In this document: positions 15,728 to 25,586 of the stretch, piece by piece | Layout: each line of letters starts with the position of its first letter | Numbering within the stretch: the first letter of the stretch is position 1 | From: Candidatus Haliotispira prima | Lineage (GTDB): Bacteria; Spirochaetota; Spirochaetia; SP-2023 | Direction of reading: 5' to 3' | DNA: 64,000 bases | NCBI GenBank assembly: GCA_029867005.1 | Contig: CP123443.1 | Location: 124,001-188,000, forward strand | Position numbers and translations under genes: made by a program | The notes under the pieces: generated by a model | Seen by the model: the letters and a program-made list of their open reading frames with translations, nothing else | Told to the model about the DNA's origin: nothing | Databases searched by the model: none

Positions 15728-17977
15728 TCAGGCACTATAGTTGATTTGGCTTTGTTCCAACTGAAAAGTCGGACCGGACGGATTCAGTTCTTCCCAAGCC
15801 TCTTCCCGACCAACCGGCAGCCGGTTGGAATCGAAGTTTCCACTCGGATTCCAGTCCTCTTGGGATTTGTCCTGCGCATCACCGGCCTGCCCGCCTCCGA
15901 CAGAGACATTCAGCTCCTGATTGTCAAAGCCGCCTTCGCGCAGGCTGGCCTCGATGTGCTGCATGTTGTCCCGCAGAATACGGGCCGCTTCGGGGCTGTC
16001 GGCCACAATGTGCCCACTGAGCTGGCTGCCGTCAATGTTGAGGTGAATGCGAATTTGACCCAGGTTTTCCGGGTTCAGGCTCATGCGGATTTCGCCGCGA
16101 TTCCTGTCCAGCAGACGGAACCGGAGCTGGCTCAGATTTTGGGCCAAAGGCCCTTCCTGCAAACGCTGGGCCATCTGTTGGGCGAAGCTGCGGAGCAGAG
16201 GGCCCTGACCGTTATTGCCCATATTGCCTGCGCCCGGAGTGCGGATGCCCGCGCTGTCACTCAGGCCACTGCTTTCCATGGTCTGGTTTAGGTTGCGGCC
16301 AAATTCAAAATCGGCCTTGAGCTGTTGCTTGTCCGCGCTCTCTGCGCTGCCGTTTACCGAAGCGGCATTTTGTCTGTCGCCGGAAGCATACTGCATACCT
16401 TGGTTCTGCTGCCTGCGCAGCTCGGCAACCCGGCCCGGCCGCGTTGCCTGAAGCTGTGCAGGCTCCGGGCCTCCGTCCTTGGCCTTAAGGTTGCCCCCAA
16501 CCGAAGCAACTTCTCCGGGCTTTAATTCCCGGGAGTCCTCATTGGCCGCGTTGTGGGACTTGCTGTTTTTCTTCGATAGGGCATTCTGCGCACCCTGTAT
16601 TCCCTGCAATCCCAAGTTCCGGGCTGCCGAATCCCGGCCGGAGCCTGATTGCTTTAACTGCTCCGCAGCCCGCTCGCTCTGGTCGTTTGCCCCTGCGTGA
16701 TCACGGTTTCGGGCGGCGATTTCAGATTCCGCTAATGCCTGCTTGATTCCCGACTTTGCGGCCTCGGCACCCTCGGTATCCAATAGTTGGGCCTTATTTT
16801 GAGCCTGATTTGGAGTACGCACAGCCGGTTTGGCACTACGTTCGTCCATCACCTGAATTTTTACTTTGTGATCGGTCCGGCCATCCTGTTCGGATTTTGG
16901 CCCATTTCCTTTTGTTACAAGGTCTTTTGAGTCTTCCACGGCTTCGTTTGAGTTCGCGGCTTTGGAGTTCGGGGCCTTATCCCGAATATTTCCTTGGGAC
17001 ATTCCGGAAGCAAGCTTTTGAGACCGGGCCAAAGCTATTTTGGCATCCTTGTCCCCATCCTTGACGGTTTGGCCTTTTTCGGCTGAAGCGAGGGTTCCGT
17101 CTTTCGCCTTTCCCCCATTCGTTTCATCCCCGTTTATCCCCAGTGCTACCGGTGCCGTCAAGCTTTTGTCATCATCAGCGGATGAACTTCCGTGGACTTT
17201 CCCCAAACCGAGCTTACCGCCTGTTCGGGCATCATCCGCACCCGGAGCACCTGAAGCACCTGAAGATAGGGTAGAGCCCCTGTCTGCCTTGGAAGCTGAG
17301 GCCGCATCTGTCGGAGTCCGCTCCTTATTCCGATGTCGGGCTTCGGCTTGCTGTTCGGCCCGCGCCTTTTCGGCCCGTTCTGCTTCCTGTTGCCTGATCT
17401 GTTGTCGTTCTTGGTCTTGTTTTTGGGTTTCCGCGTTCCGGTCGGCTAATTGTTGCTCGATTTCACGCTGCTGACGCTCCCGCATCTCGGCACGGCGGTC
17501 CGGCACCGTTCTTTCCACTGTATTTTCACGGCTTATCACGTCGTATTGATTGCCACGGTCCAGCCGGTATTCCATATTCTGAGAGCTTTGCTCCAAGTCC
17601 TGACGCAGCCGGTCCAAAGGCTGGCCTCCGGGCCGGAAGTCCGCATCCCGCAAGTTGACCCGGTATGGTTCCGGGCTTTGTTGGGAGATATAGGCCGCAA
17701 AATTCCCTGTAAAATTTCCTGTGTGAGTCCCCGTATGAGTCTCCGTATGAATCCCCGTTGCATTCGCAGGAGTTCCCGCCGGGCTATATTGCCACGGTTC
17801 CTGTCCTTGTTCTCTGGCCCTGTTTCCTGTTTGATTTTTGGCCTGATCCTCAGCCATTTGGCGATAGAAGTCTTGGAAGGACTCCTCACCGGCCAAATTC
17901 AAATTATGGGGGCTCCGCTTGGCGAAATAGCCGTTTGCATCAGGCCTTTGGACCGAGAAGACAAATGGGTCTGTCAT
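15728..17977 (-). CDS. fliK: flagellar hook-length control protein FliK
   Basis: FliK sets hook length and switches the flagellar export apparatus from hook to filament substrates. The 749-aa protein has a long, hydrophilic, low-complexity middle rich in Ala, Gln, Lys and Asp, as in other FliK rulers. The C-terminal Flg_hook domain lies at about residues 600-690, with the signature MSLNPENLGQIRIHL. The start ATG at 17977 follows AGGAG. At about 750 residues it is longer than the typical 400-500, and the extra length is in the disordered ruler region. It is the first gene of the fliK-flgD unit on the minus strand. Confidence 0.88.
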   Translation of the reverse strand: MTDPFVFSVQRPDANGYFAKRSPHNLNLAGEESFQDFYRQMAEDQAKNQTGNRAREQGQEPWQYSPAGTPANATGIHTETHTGTHTGNFTGNFAAYISQQSPEPYRVNLRDADFRPGGQPLDRLRQDLEQSSQNMEYRLDRGNQYDVISRENTVERTVPDRRAEMRERQQREIEQQLADRNAETQKQDQERQQIRQQEAERAEKARAEQQAEARHRNKERTPTDAASASKADRGSTLSSGASGAPGADDARTGGKLGLGKVHGSSSADDDKSLTAPVALGINGDETNGGKAKDGTLASAEKGQTVKDGDKDAKIALARSQKLASGMSQGNIRDKAPNSKAANSNEAVEDSKDLVTKGNGPKSEQDGRTDHKVKIQVMDERSAKPAVRTPNQAQNKAQLLDTEGAEAAKSGIKQALAESEIAARNRDHAGANDQSERAAEQLKQSGSGRDSAARNLGLQGIQGAQNALSKKNSKSHNAANEDSRELKPGEVASVGGNLKAKDGGPEPAQLQATRPGRVAELRRQQNQGMQYASGDRQNAASVNGSAESADKQQLKADFEFGRNLNQTMESSGLSDSAGIRTPGAGNMGNNGQGPLLRSFAQQMAQRLQEGPLAQNLSQLRFRLLDRNRGEIRMSLNPENLGQIRIHLNIDGSQLSGHIVADSPEAARILRDNMQHIEASLREGGFDNQELNVSVGGGQAGDAQDKSQEDWNPSGNFDSNRLPVGREEAWEELNPSGPTFQLEQSQINYSA

Positions 17978-18445
17978 TTAAGGATGCTCCTGGTAAAGAT
18001 TGGGACTGGACTCCACGCAACTATCGTAAGAAATCCGGCTATTCTTGAATGAATCAACATGTCTCGCCCGTAAAAAGCTTCATTTTGCTACTTTTGTGAT
18101 ATTTTCGATCAAAAATTGTGCTCGATTGAGAAAAAAACTATTGCCTTCATTCCTTCCGATGACTACATTAGCCGCAACTTTGCTTCTGCGCACCTGAGCG
18201 TAGCTCGGTCCATGGAAAACATGGGAAACACAGGGAATTTATTTAAATCCTTGCAGTTTCGGTGCAGTAATAAAAGTTCTAAACAAATTTTAAGACTGTA
18301 TTTATGTACCTTTCCATCTGGTGACAGATGGAAATTATTGTGAGTTGGCGGCGGCTCGCCGCCCCTCTGCTCCGGCCGGAAACTCGGGTTTAGATCCGGA
18401 GTGCACGGCACAAAATTTCAGAGAAGTTTCTTCAGAGGAGTTTCT
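17978..18445. other. divergent intergenic region fliK / ABC operon
   Basis: This 470-base spacer must hold promoters for both the fliK-flgD unit and the ABC operon. An imperfect inverted repeat CCATCTG...CAGATGG lies at about 18313-18330. No clear sigma-28 or sigma-54 element and no extra gene were seen. Confidence 0.4.
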
Positions 18446-19405
18446 ATGGTAGAAATCAAGAATTTGTACAAAAACTACGGGGAACTGCAAGCCGTGTGCA
18501 ACATTTCCCTGAGTGTGCCCAAGGGCCAGGTTCTGGGTCTTTTGGGACCCAACGGTGCCGGGAAATCGACCACGTTGCGCATTTTGACCGGTTTTCTGGA
18601 GGCCAGTTCGGGTGAGGTCCACATCGGTGGTCATTCGGTAAGTGAAGAGCCTCTGGAGACTCGCCGGCTGATTGGTTATCTGCCCGAATCGACACCGCTT
18701 TACGAGAATATGTTGGTTTACGATTATTTGCATTTCGTGGCCCAATCGCGAAACACCCCCCAAGCCGATTGTCTGGACAAGATCCGTCGGGCCGCCAAGC
18801 GTTGCGACATTATCGAATTTATTCATCGGCCCATCGGCGAACTGTCCAAGGGACAGCGGCAGCGTGTCGGTTTGGCCATGGCCATTCTGGACGACCCGGA
18901 GGTATTAATTCTGGACGAACCGACCAGTGGCCTCGACCCCAACCAAATCATCGGTATCCGTGACATCATCCGCGAACTGGGCAAAGAGAAGACCATTATT
19001 TTTTCGACTCATATCCTCAGTGAGGCCGAAGCAACCTGTGATCGGGTGGTCATCATCAACAAAGGGCAAATTGCCGCAGAAGGCAGCATAGCCGAGTTAA
19101 AACAGAGTCAGGGTGCCCAGTCGAGCCTGAACTTGCGCATTGAAGGCAGCGATGAGGCTGCTGTTCAGTCTGCCTTTATGGTCCTGTGCGAAAATGAGGC
19201 AGTCTTGGGTGAGGGTGCCAAGGTGGAAAGCCGGTTGCAGAGCGGGGGTAATGAAATCTTGGTGACGCTGTCCGGCGACAGAAATGACAGCGATGAAGTG
19301 AGACAAAGCATCAAGGCCATCATTCGCGACAACGACTGGTTTATGCTGGGCATGGAAAGCAAGAGTCACAGCCTTGAAGATATCTTTCGTGAGTTGACCA
19401 ATTAG
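18446..19405 (+). CDS. Gld-type ABC transporter ATP-binding protein
   Basis: This 319-aa cytoplasmic ATPase powers the adjacent ABC-2 permease. It has Walker A GPNGAGKS (about residue 37), the signature LSKGQRQRVGLA, Walker B VLILDEPTSGLD and the switch His in IIFSTHILSEA. The organisation resembles the gldA-gldF-gldG cluster of gliding bacteria, which also occurs in non-gliding spirochaetes; the substrate is unknown. The ATG at 18446 follows AGAGGAG; the open frame upstream to 18401 lacks a site. It forms an operon with the three following genes. Confidence 0.88.
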   Translation: MVEIKNLYKNYGELQAVCNISLSVPKGQVLGLLGPNGAGKSTTLRILTGFLEASSGEVHIGGHSVSEEPLETRRLIGYLPESTPLYENMLVYDYLHFVAQSRNTPQADCLDKIRRAAKRCDIIEFIHRPIGELSKGQRQRVGLAMAILDDPEVLILDEPTSGLDPNQIIGIRDIIRELGKEKTIIFSTHILSEAEATCDRVVIINKGQIAAEGSIAELKQSQGAQSSLNLRIEGSDEAAVQSAFMVLCENEAVLGEGAKVESRLQSGGNEILVTLSGDRNDSDEVRQSIKAIIRDNDWFMLGMESKSHSLEDIFRELTN

Positions 19406-19469
19406 GACACAGGCAGGACATGAGCAAGTGTCGGCCAATTTTCAGACCAATCCAAAAAGGGAAATTTCT

Positions 19470-20228
19470 ATGATTGACGCAAACAACACAGTACAGGCGC
19501 AGTCTGTGCTGCCCTCCAAACGCCGCATTGGTGCGGTGGTGCGCAAAGAATGGCAGGAGTTGCTGTATTCTCCGGTAGCCTATATCGTAATTGCCATTTA
19601 TTTGGTTATTACCGGAATTTTTATCTTCTTTATCAACAACTTCTTCCTCTCCGGTATTCTGGATCTTCGTACGTACTTTGGCATCACGCCCTACATTTTG
19701 GCCTTTTCGGTCTCGGCCCTGACTATGCGTCTGCTCTCTGAAGAGCGGCGCAGCGGCTCCATCGAAGTGCTCGGCACTCTGCCAATTTCGACCATAGAGG
19801 TCGTTTTGGGTAAGTTTTTGGCCCTTTGGCTGTTTTCCGGCCTGACGTTGCTGTTCACCTTGGGCTACCCCGTTTCGTTCAGCTTCCTGGGCGAGCTGGA
19901 TTCCGGAGCCATACTGAGCGGCTATGTCGGCCAAATATTGCTCTGTGGGGCTTTCGTGGCCATCGGCCTGTTCGCTTCGTCCGTCAGCAGAAACCCGATC
20001 AGCTCTTTTTTCATCGCCTTTCTCATTACTCTTATCCTGCTGTTTCTCGAATTCATGCTGCGGGCTGTGCCCGGTCAGTTTTCTTTGTTCCTGCGCAACC
20101 TTAGTGCGGGTTACCACTTGCAGAATTTTACCAACGGTATCATTGATCTTCGCGACATCCTCTACTTTTTCTCGATTATGTTCTTGGGTGTCTACGCTTC
20201 CTGGCTCAAGTTGCAAACTCTGCGCTGA
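19470..20228 (+). CDS. ABC-2 type permease (GldF-like)
   Basis: The 252-aa inner-membrane permease partners the ATPase at 18446. It has six predicted membrane segments, starting with VAYIVIAIYLVITGIFIFFI. It also has the GldF-like motif LTMRLLSEERRSGSIEVLGTLPI and ends with FSIMFLGVYASWLKLQ. The ATG at 19470 is preceded by AGGGAAA; the GTG at 19428 would add a polar extension and is not favoured. The gene lies 64 bases downstream of the ATPase gene. Confidence 0.85.
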   Translation: MIDANNTVQAQSVLPSKRRIGAVVRKEWQELLYSPVAYIVIAIYLVITGIFIFFINNFFLSGILDLRTYFGITPYILAFSVSALTMRLLSEERRSGSIEVLGTLPISTIEVVLGKFLALWLFSGLTLLFTLGYPVSFSFLGELDSGAILSGYVGQILLCGAFVAIGLFASSVSRNPISSFFIAFLITLILLFLEFMLRAVPGQFSLFLRNLSAGYHLQNFTNGIIDLRDILYFFSIMFLGVYASWLKLQTLR

Positions 20229-20285
20229 GAACTTGCCTGAGAAGGAAGAACCATACAAAACTCTGGTACAGAGAAGGAATTAACT

Positions 20286-22601
20286 ATGAATTCAACCGCT
20301 ACAAGTGACCAATCTTCCAATGAGCTTGGTAGGGCCGATAAACTTGGCAGCTCCGGTCCACTCGGTCTGTTGGGTAAGTTACAACTCAGTAAAAAGAGCT
20401 ATCAGGGCACCCGCTTCTGTCTCTATATTTTGGTGATCGTGCTGCTCAACGCCGTTGCCTCCTTTCTTTCGGTACGTGCCGATCTCACAGAACAGAAGAT
20501 CTATAGCCTGGCTCCGGTGTCTAAGGCTACCGTGGCTCAGTTGGAAGAGCCGGTCACCATCCGTGTGTATCTTTCCGGCAATCTTCCATCACATTACAAC
20601 ATCCTGTCCTCCCTGTTGCGGGATCTGCTGCAAACATACCGCAAGAATGCCAAGCGCGGTATGTTCAGCTACTCGATCAATATGATTCGCAGCGATGACG
20701 AGAGCGAGAAGACGCGCAAATTGCAGGAAGAAGCCCGGAAGTATGGGATTGAACCCATTCAATTGCAGGGCTCGGACGGCAATGAAATTAAGGCCGTTTT
20801 GGCCTATCTCGGCTTGGTCATTTCCCAAGGCGAAAACCTGGAAGTCATTTCTCCGCTGAGTCCGGACAACAATATTCAATATACGATTACGGCCGCGTTG
20901 CAGAAAATGTCGCGCAAAGGCAGTGCTTTGCTTTCAATGAAGGAGAATGTGAAGGTTTACTACTATTTTTCTCCCTTGGTGGGGGAGCTTGATGGTGGTA
21001 AATATGCCGGTTTTCCCGCTAATTTTGAGCGGGTTATGAAAGCCGCTGGTGAACAGCTCTACGGCCGAGTGGAAAGCCGGGTGGCAGACCCGGCCAAGCT
21101 GCCGCCCGGTTTGCCTAATCCCGGTGAACTTCGCGATTTACCCGATACGGAAATCACCGGGCCGGACGGGAAGGTGGAGAAAGTCTACAGTGCCATCGTC
21201 ATTGAAAACGAAGGCCGTTATAGCTCTTTCTCTCTGTTGCGGATGGAGCCGACTCTGGAGTTGGGTCCCGAAGGCCTACAACAGCGTAACACCGTGAATG
21301 TCATTGACCCTTCGCGCCTTGAAGGCCAGCTTTCCGAAATTGTCGTTGGCAGTTTAGGTATTGCGCAAAATGTGGGTTACATTGCGGACCGTGAGACCGC
21401 CGGTTTTAACCCGCCGAATCCGCAGGTTCCCGCCCAAGGGGCCAACCTGTATCAGTTCTCCCAGGCTGCCAGGGATTTGTACAAGTTTCAGCCGGTCAAT
21501 TTGGACGAAGGCATTGGTAAAGACATTAATGTCCTGATGTTGGTTGACCCGAAGCGGCAACTCAGTGACTGGGATCTGTATCGGATCGATCAGTTTGTTA
21601 TGCGTGGGGGTCGCCTGGTCGTGGCCATGGAACCGTATCAGATTATGCAGAGTCCTTACGGTTACGGGGCCCAGTTCATTCCGAATCCCAATATTGGGGG
21701 CATTGAGAGTAACGGCGAGAAGAAGGAAAACCATACATTGATCGACGTACTCCGGCATTATGGGATTGAATATCAGGATGCCATGGTCTTTGACAAAAAT
21801 AGTTTTATTCAACGCGGTGCGGACCAGAGGACCGGTGGCTATCAGGAAACTCCGGTCTATTACATCCCCGAAATCAATGCCAAGTTGGCCTCAGACCTGC
21901 CTTTTATCCGGAATCTGAAAAAGCTGTATTCTTACAATTCTGCCCCGTTAAAGGCCGTAACCGGCGAAGAGGGTACCAATGAGGAAGCCGGTGAGAAACA
22001 GCATTCTCCGGTGTTGGTGCTCCTGAGGAGCAGTCCGGAATCCTGGACCGAAAAGATGGATGAAGGGAGTAAGGATCTGAACAACATTCTGCCTCCGGAA
22101 GCAGATAAATTGAGCCGGCAAAATCTGATTATGGCAACGGATGGCCCTCTGGAGAGTTTCTTCCGGAATAAGGATATTCCGGAACCGCCGAAAAAAGAGC
22201 AAAATCAGAGTGAAGATGCCGACAATGCAGGCTTCCCTGAGGGTGATCTGAGTCTCGCCGGCATTCAGGATGCCTTCATTGAGCGGGCTGAACGTGGCCG
22301 GGTTCTGGTCAGCGGTACTTCGTTAATTTTTGATGCTCAGTTGTTAAGTGTGCCAACCAATAAGGCCTTAGCTCTAAATCTGCTGGACTATCTGGCCGGC
22401 AATCAGGATATGGCCGATCTCCGGGCCCGCAGCGGTGTGCCCAATTTCATAGGGAATGAGATCGGCAAGGGCGGGAAGGATCTGATTAAGTGGTTCAACA
22501 TTCTGGGTCTGCCCTTTCTGGCAGGTCTATTTGGTCTGTTGATGTTACTCAATTGGCGCCGGCGTCAGTTACAGTTGCGGGCTGTGTTTTCTGCCCCTTA
22601 A
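20286..22601 (+). CDS. GldG-like ABC transporter auxiliary protein
   Basis: This 771-aa protein has a membrane segment near residues 42-60 (FCLYILVIVLLNAVASFL), a large extracytoplasmic domain and a C-terminal membrane segment (FNILGLPFLAGLFGLLMLLNW). The pattern matches GldG/ABC_transp_aux proteins, including SVRADLTEQKIYSLAPVSKA after the first segment and the MLVDPKRQLSDWDLYRIDQFVMRGG-type block. It probably couples the Gld-like ABC complex to an envelope substrate. GAAGGAA precedes the ATG. The spacing of 57 bases from the permease suggests one operon. Confidence 0.85.
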   Translation: MNSTATSDQSSNELGRADKLGSSGPLGLLGKLQLSKKSYQGTRFCLYILVIVLLNAVASFLSVRADLTEQKIYSLAPVSKATVAQLEEPVTIRVYLSGNLPSHYNILSSLLRDLLQTYRKNAKRGMFSYSINMIRSDDESEKTRKLQEEARKYGIEPIQLQGSDGNEIKAVLAYLGLVISQGENLEVISPLSPDNNIQYTITAALQKMSRKGSALLSMKENVKVYYYFSPLVGELDGGKYAGFPANFERVMKAAGEQLYGRVESRVADPAKLPPGLPNPGELRDLPDTEITGPDGKVEKVYSAIVIENEGRYSSFSLLRMEPTLELGPEGLQQRNTVNVIDPSRLEGQLSEIVVGSLGIAQNVGYIADRETAGFNPPNPQVPAQGANLYQFSQAARDLYKFQPVNLDEGIGKDINVLMLVDPKRQLSDWDLYRIDQFVMRGGRLVVAMEPYQIMQSPYGYGAQFIPNPNIGGIESNGEKKENHTLIDVLRHYGIEYQDAMVFDKNSFIQRGADQRTGGYQETPVYYIPEINAKLASDLPFIRNLKKLYSYNSAPLKAVTGEEGTNEEAGEKQHSPVLVLLRSSPESWTEKMDEGSKDLNNILPPEADKLSRQNLIMATDGPLESFFRNKDIPEPPKKEQNQSEDADNAGFPEGDLSLAGIQDAFIERAERGRVLVSGTSLIFDAQLLSVPTNKALALNLLDYLAGNQDMADLRARSGVPNFIGNEIGKGGKDLIKWFNILGLPFLAGLFGLLMLLNWRRRQLQLRAVFSAP

Positions 22602-22704
22602 TTTTACCAACCTCTAATTTTACCAATCTGTCTCAATATTCTGAGAAAGGCCGGGAAAGCCAAAAAAGTTAAGGGCGTGTGCCGGGAAGTTAGGAGAACA
22701 ATTC

Positions 22705-23715
22705 ATGAGTAAACATACCAACACACAGGAATTATTTGTCGGGAAACGGATCACCCTGAAGGGTCCTCAGGTTCTTGAATTGCTGATTTTGGCCGGGATC
22801 ATCGTACTGCTGCTGCTGAATCTGCTGTTGCGTTCGGCAGCCGGTTTCAGCTACAAATTGCCGAAGTTTGAGCCCGTGTCGAGTGTCGATATTCAGAATA
22901 TTCGCTGGAGCCAGGCCGAAGGCAGCGAGCGCAATTTGCGCAAAGATGGCGAGAAGTGGTACATCGACGAAGAAAAGTACCCGGCCAAGCAAAGCTACGT
23001 TGATACGCTGCTGGAACAGTTGAGCCGGCCGGCCTTGCAGGACTTGGTTTCTAAGTCCGGCAATCTGCTGACCTTTGGGTTGGACAGTGAGCGGGCCTAC
23101 AAGCTGGAGGCCTTCGGTGCCTCGGATGAAGAAGATCAGCGCCGGCTGTATGTGGGCAAGAGTTCCGGGTCGGGCCGCTACTCTTTTGTGCGTTTGGGCG
23201 AAGATGACGGGAGAGTATTCACTCTGTCGGAGAATGTGACTTCGATCCTGGAAAAAAGTACGGATGATTTGCGTGATCGTTTGGTCGTCAGTTTTGCCGG
23301 CGAGGACATTGGAAAGTTGGAAATTCGCGAAACGGCTGGCGAGAAATCGGTTCTCGTCGAGAAGAAGGATGACAAGTGGCAGATTCCGGAGGATGTGGTT
23401 TGGACAGAGGAACAGGTGAATCGCTTGGTGAATCGCTTTGCCGGCATGAACGCCCAGTCCTTTATTCGCAATTATCCGGAAAGCGATCCGGAAAGCGATA
23501 ATGAGTACGAGTTACAGTTTACAGCCAAAGGTGGGGTCAACTATACCATAACAATTGGAGCCAAGATGCCCGGAGGAGAGGACGATGACAAAGGTTATGC
23601 AGCCAAATCCTCGTCTTATGGTTTCCCTTTTACGCTTAATAATTACACGGTGGAGAGTATGCTGAAAGATTTTGGCTTTGTTGAAGAGGAAGAGCCAGGA
23701 GACGAGCGCAGTTGA
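22705..23715 (+). CDS. DUF4340 membrane-anchored protein
   Basis: This 336-aa protein has one membrane segment (LELLILAGIIVLLLLNLLL, residues about 27-45) followed by a periplasmic region with a DUF4340 pattern (W.I.....PA....V..LL..L and LTFGLDSE.AYKLEA). DUF4340 proteins regularly follow GldG-type genes and are presumed accessory parts of the same envelope complex; the molecular role is unknown. A clear AGGAGAA site precedes the ATG. It closes the operon and is followed by a strong terminator at 23778. Confidence 0.82.
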   Translation: MSKHTNTQELFVGKRITLKGPQVLELLILAGIIVLLLLNLLLRSAAGFSYKLPKFEPVSSVDIQNIRWSQAEGSERNLRKDGEKWYIDEEKYPAKQSYVDTLLEQLSRPALQDLVSKSGNLLTFGLDSERAYKLEAFGASDEEDQRRLYVGKSSGSGRYSFVRLGEDDGRVFTLSENVTSILEKSTDDLRDRLVVSFAGEDIGKLEIRETAGEKSVLVEKKDDKWQIPEDVVWTEEQVNRLVNRFAGMNAQSFIRNYPESDPESDNEYELQFTAKGGVNYTITIGAKMPGGEDDDKGYAAKSSSYGFPFTLNNYTVESMLKDFGFVEEEEPGDERS

Positions 23716-23777
23716 ACGACTGACTGAGGGGAGGTAAGCCTCTCATCTGTTTTTTTTCGCGGGTGCTTTTTCTCCGC

Positions 23778-23819
23778 AGCGGGCAGCCCAATCAAGAAGG
23801 GCTGCCCGCTCTATTTTTA
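23778..23819 (+). terminator. intrinsic terminator of the Gld-like operon
   Basis: AGCGGGCAGCCC and GGGCTGCCCGCT form a perfect 12-bp stem with a 9-base loop, followed by CTATTTTT. Confidence 0.9.
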
Positions 23820-24252
23820 GGCAGGATTTGTTTCTCGGGTTAGCCGGCCGGATTGCGAAAAAACCGCTGCTTAAAATTCTTTTATCTTTCTGATCTTTTT
23901 TTGATAATTCTTCTGAAAATTTCTTTTTAACGGATGGCAGTTCCCGATATTCTGTTATTATGACCTTGAAATTCGTATTTACGATGATAATTCTGAAACC
24001 CGTATCTGTTGGATTCTGATATAAACGCAATATTCTATTCTATTTTATTTTGTTAAAATAATTTATGATTACATCCCCTCTTTCTGTCTCTCCGGGTTGT
24101 GTGGAAAATTTTGTTCCTGCCGGATCAGAAGATTGTTGGGGAATTTCATTGTGGGCTTGATTTTGGATGTTGTCAAACAGGTAAGTCTGCGCTAGTCTGT
24201 GAAAGAATTGTGCGAATGTCTTTCGTGTATTAGATTTTTAAGGAGATATGAA
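23820..24252. other. AT-rich intergenic region before the sugar ABC operon
   Basis: About 430 bases separate the Gld-like terminator from the sugar transporter. No gene is supported. A promoter candidate is listed at 24170. Confidence 0.5.
24170..24198 (+). promoter_or_regulatory. candidate promoter of sugar ABC operon
   Basis: TTGTCA, a 17-base spacer and TAGTCT lie 54 bases before the ATG of the binding-protein gene. It was chosen by pattern only. Confidence 0.4.
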
Positions 24253-25545
24253 ATGAAGAAGAGATTTCATTCTATGAAGTATAAAGTGGCTTTGAGTATG
24301 CTCATGCTACTTCTTGCCTTCGGTTGCAGCAAAAAAGCTGCCTCGGAAGGGGCCGAAGCTGAGGCTTCCGAGGGCGAAATCAGCGGTAATCTGAGTTTTG
24401 CAACTTGGGATTCCAACCAGTCCCCGGGCATGCTGGCCAATATTGACTTATTTGTTCAGGCCAATCCCGATGTTTCTGTGGCACTTGAGGTGACCCCGTG
24501 GACAGAGTATTGGCAAAAATTGCGGACTGCTGCCAGTTCGAATAATTTACCTGATCTGTTCTGGATGCACGTCATTCAATTTGATTTGTTCGCCTCCAGC
24601 GATGCCCTGATGGACCTGACCGACCGGATTGATTCGGACCCGGATGTTTCTTTGAGCAATTACCCGGCAGACTTGTCCAAACTCTTTCAGTATCAGGATC
24701 GCCAGTATGCTATCCCGAAAGACTTTGACACTATCGGACTTTGGTACAACAAGACCCTGTTTGACGAAGCCGGCGTAGAATACCCTAACGAAAATTGGAC
24801 TTGGGATGACTTGGTCACCGCCGGTAAGGCCCTTACGAATGAAGCGGAAGGCATTTACGGTTTCCTTGCCAACAACAACGAGCAAGAAGGCTGGTGGAAT
24901 TACATCTATCAAAATGGTGGTGCTGTGGTACGTCCTGATGGTCGCAGTGGTTTTGACATGCCGGAAACGATAGAAGCTGTACAACGTTATGTCGATTTCA
25001 TTCTGAAAGATGGCATAGCTCCTCCGATCGCGGAAGCGGATGACCAGCAGTTCTTTTCAGGCAAGATTGCCATGCGTCAAATGGGCTCTTGGATGGTCAG
25101 TTCTATGAACAGTAATGAGTATGCCAATGCAAATTTGGATCTGGCTATGCTCCCCACCGGACCGAAGACTCGGGCAACTATTTACAATGGCTTGGGTTAT
25201 GCTATTTCTGCCGAAAGCAAAAACCCGGAAGCGGCTTGGGCCTTTGAAAAAGTTCTGGCCAGCGAAGCAGGGCATCGTCTGCAAGCGGAAAAAGGTGCGG
25301 CAATCCCCGCATTCAACAATACTCTGGCTCCTTGGGCAAATTCTTTTGGCAGTGGCTTTAACTTGAAGGCCTATCCCGATCAATTGCAGTATGCCATAGG
25401 TTATCCTCAGGCTCCCGGTGGGGCGGAATGGTCGCCTTTGATGGTAGAAACTATGGGTCGTCTGCTCTCCGGAGAAATCGGGGTAGAAGAGGGCTTGACA
25501 GAATTGGCCGCAAAGATGAATGAAATCATTGACGAGAACAAGTAG
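24253..25545 (+). CDS. sugar ABC transporter substrate-binding lipoprotein
   Basis: The 430-aa extracytoplasmic binding protein belongs to the family-1 (MalE-like) solute-binding group. It starts MKKRFHSMKYK and has a lipobox LAFGC near residue 24. It shows the typical family features: NPDVSVALEVTPWTEYWQKL, LPDLFWMH, GLWYNKTLFDEAG, WTWDDLVTAGKAL and GSWMVSSM. AAGGAG precedes the ATG by about 7 bases. With the two permeases and the GH4 enzyme downstream it probably imports an alpha-galactoside such as melibiose or raffinose. No ATPase gene is present, so a shared MsmK/MalK-type ATPase is likely encoded elsewhere. Confidence 0.88.
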   Translation: MKKRFHSMKYKVALSMLMLLLAFGCSKKAASEGAEAEASEGEISGNLSFATWDSNQSPGMLANIDLFVQANPDVSVALEVTPWTEYWQKLRTAASSNNLPDLFWMHVIQFDLFASSDALMDLTDRIDSDPDVSLSNYPADLSKLFQYQDRQYAIPKDFDTIGLWYNKTLFDEAGVEYPNENWTWDDLVTAGKALTNEAEGIYGFLANNNEQEGWWNYIYQNGGAVVRPDGRSGFDMPETIEAVQRYVDFILKDGIAPPIAEADDQQFFSGKIAMRQMGSWMVSSMNSNEYANANLDLAMLPTGPKTRATIYNGLGYAISAESKNPEAAWAFEKVLASEAGHRLQAEKGAAIPAFNNTLAPWANSFGSGFNLKAYPDQLQYAIGYPQAPGGAEWSPLMVETMGRLLSGEIGVEEGLTELAAKMNEIIDENK

Positions 25546-25586
25546 TTGTCGGTTGCTGTATTGGTCTCTGTAAGAAAGGTGTTGTT

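Noticed and set aside
23743..24030. Minus-strand 95-aa open frame over the terminator at 23778
   Set aside because: It spans a clear intrinsic terminator and has no family match.
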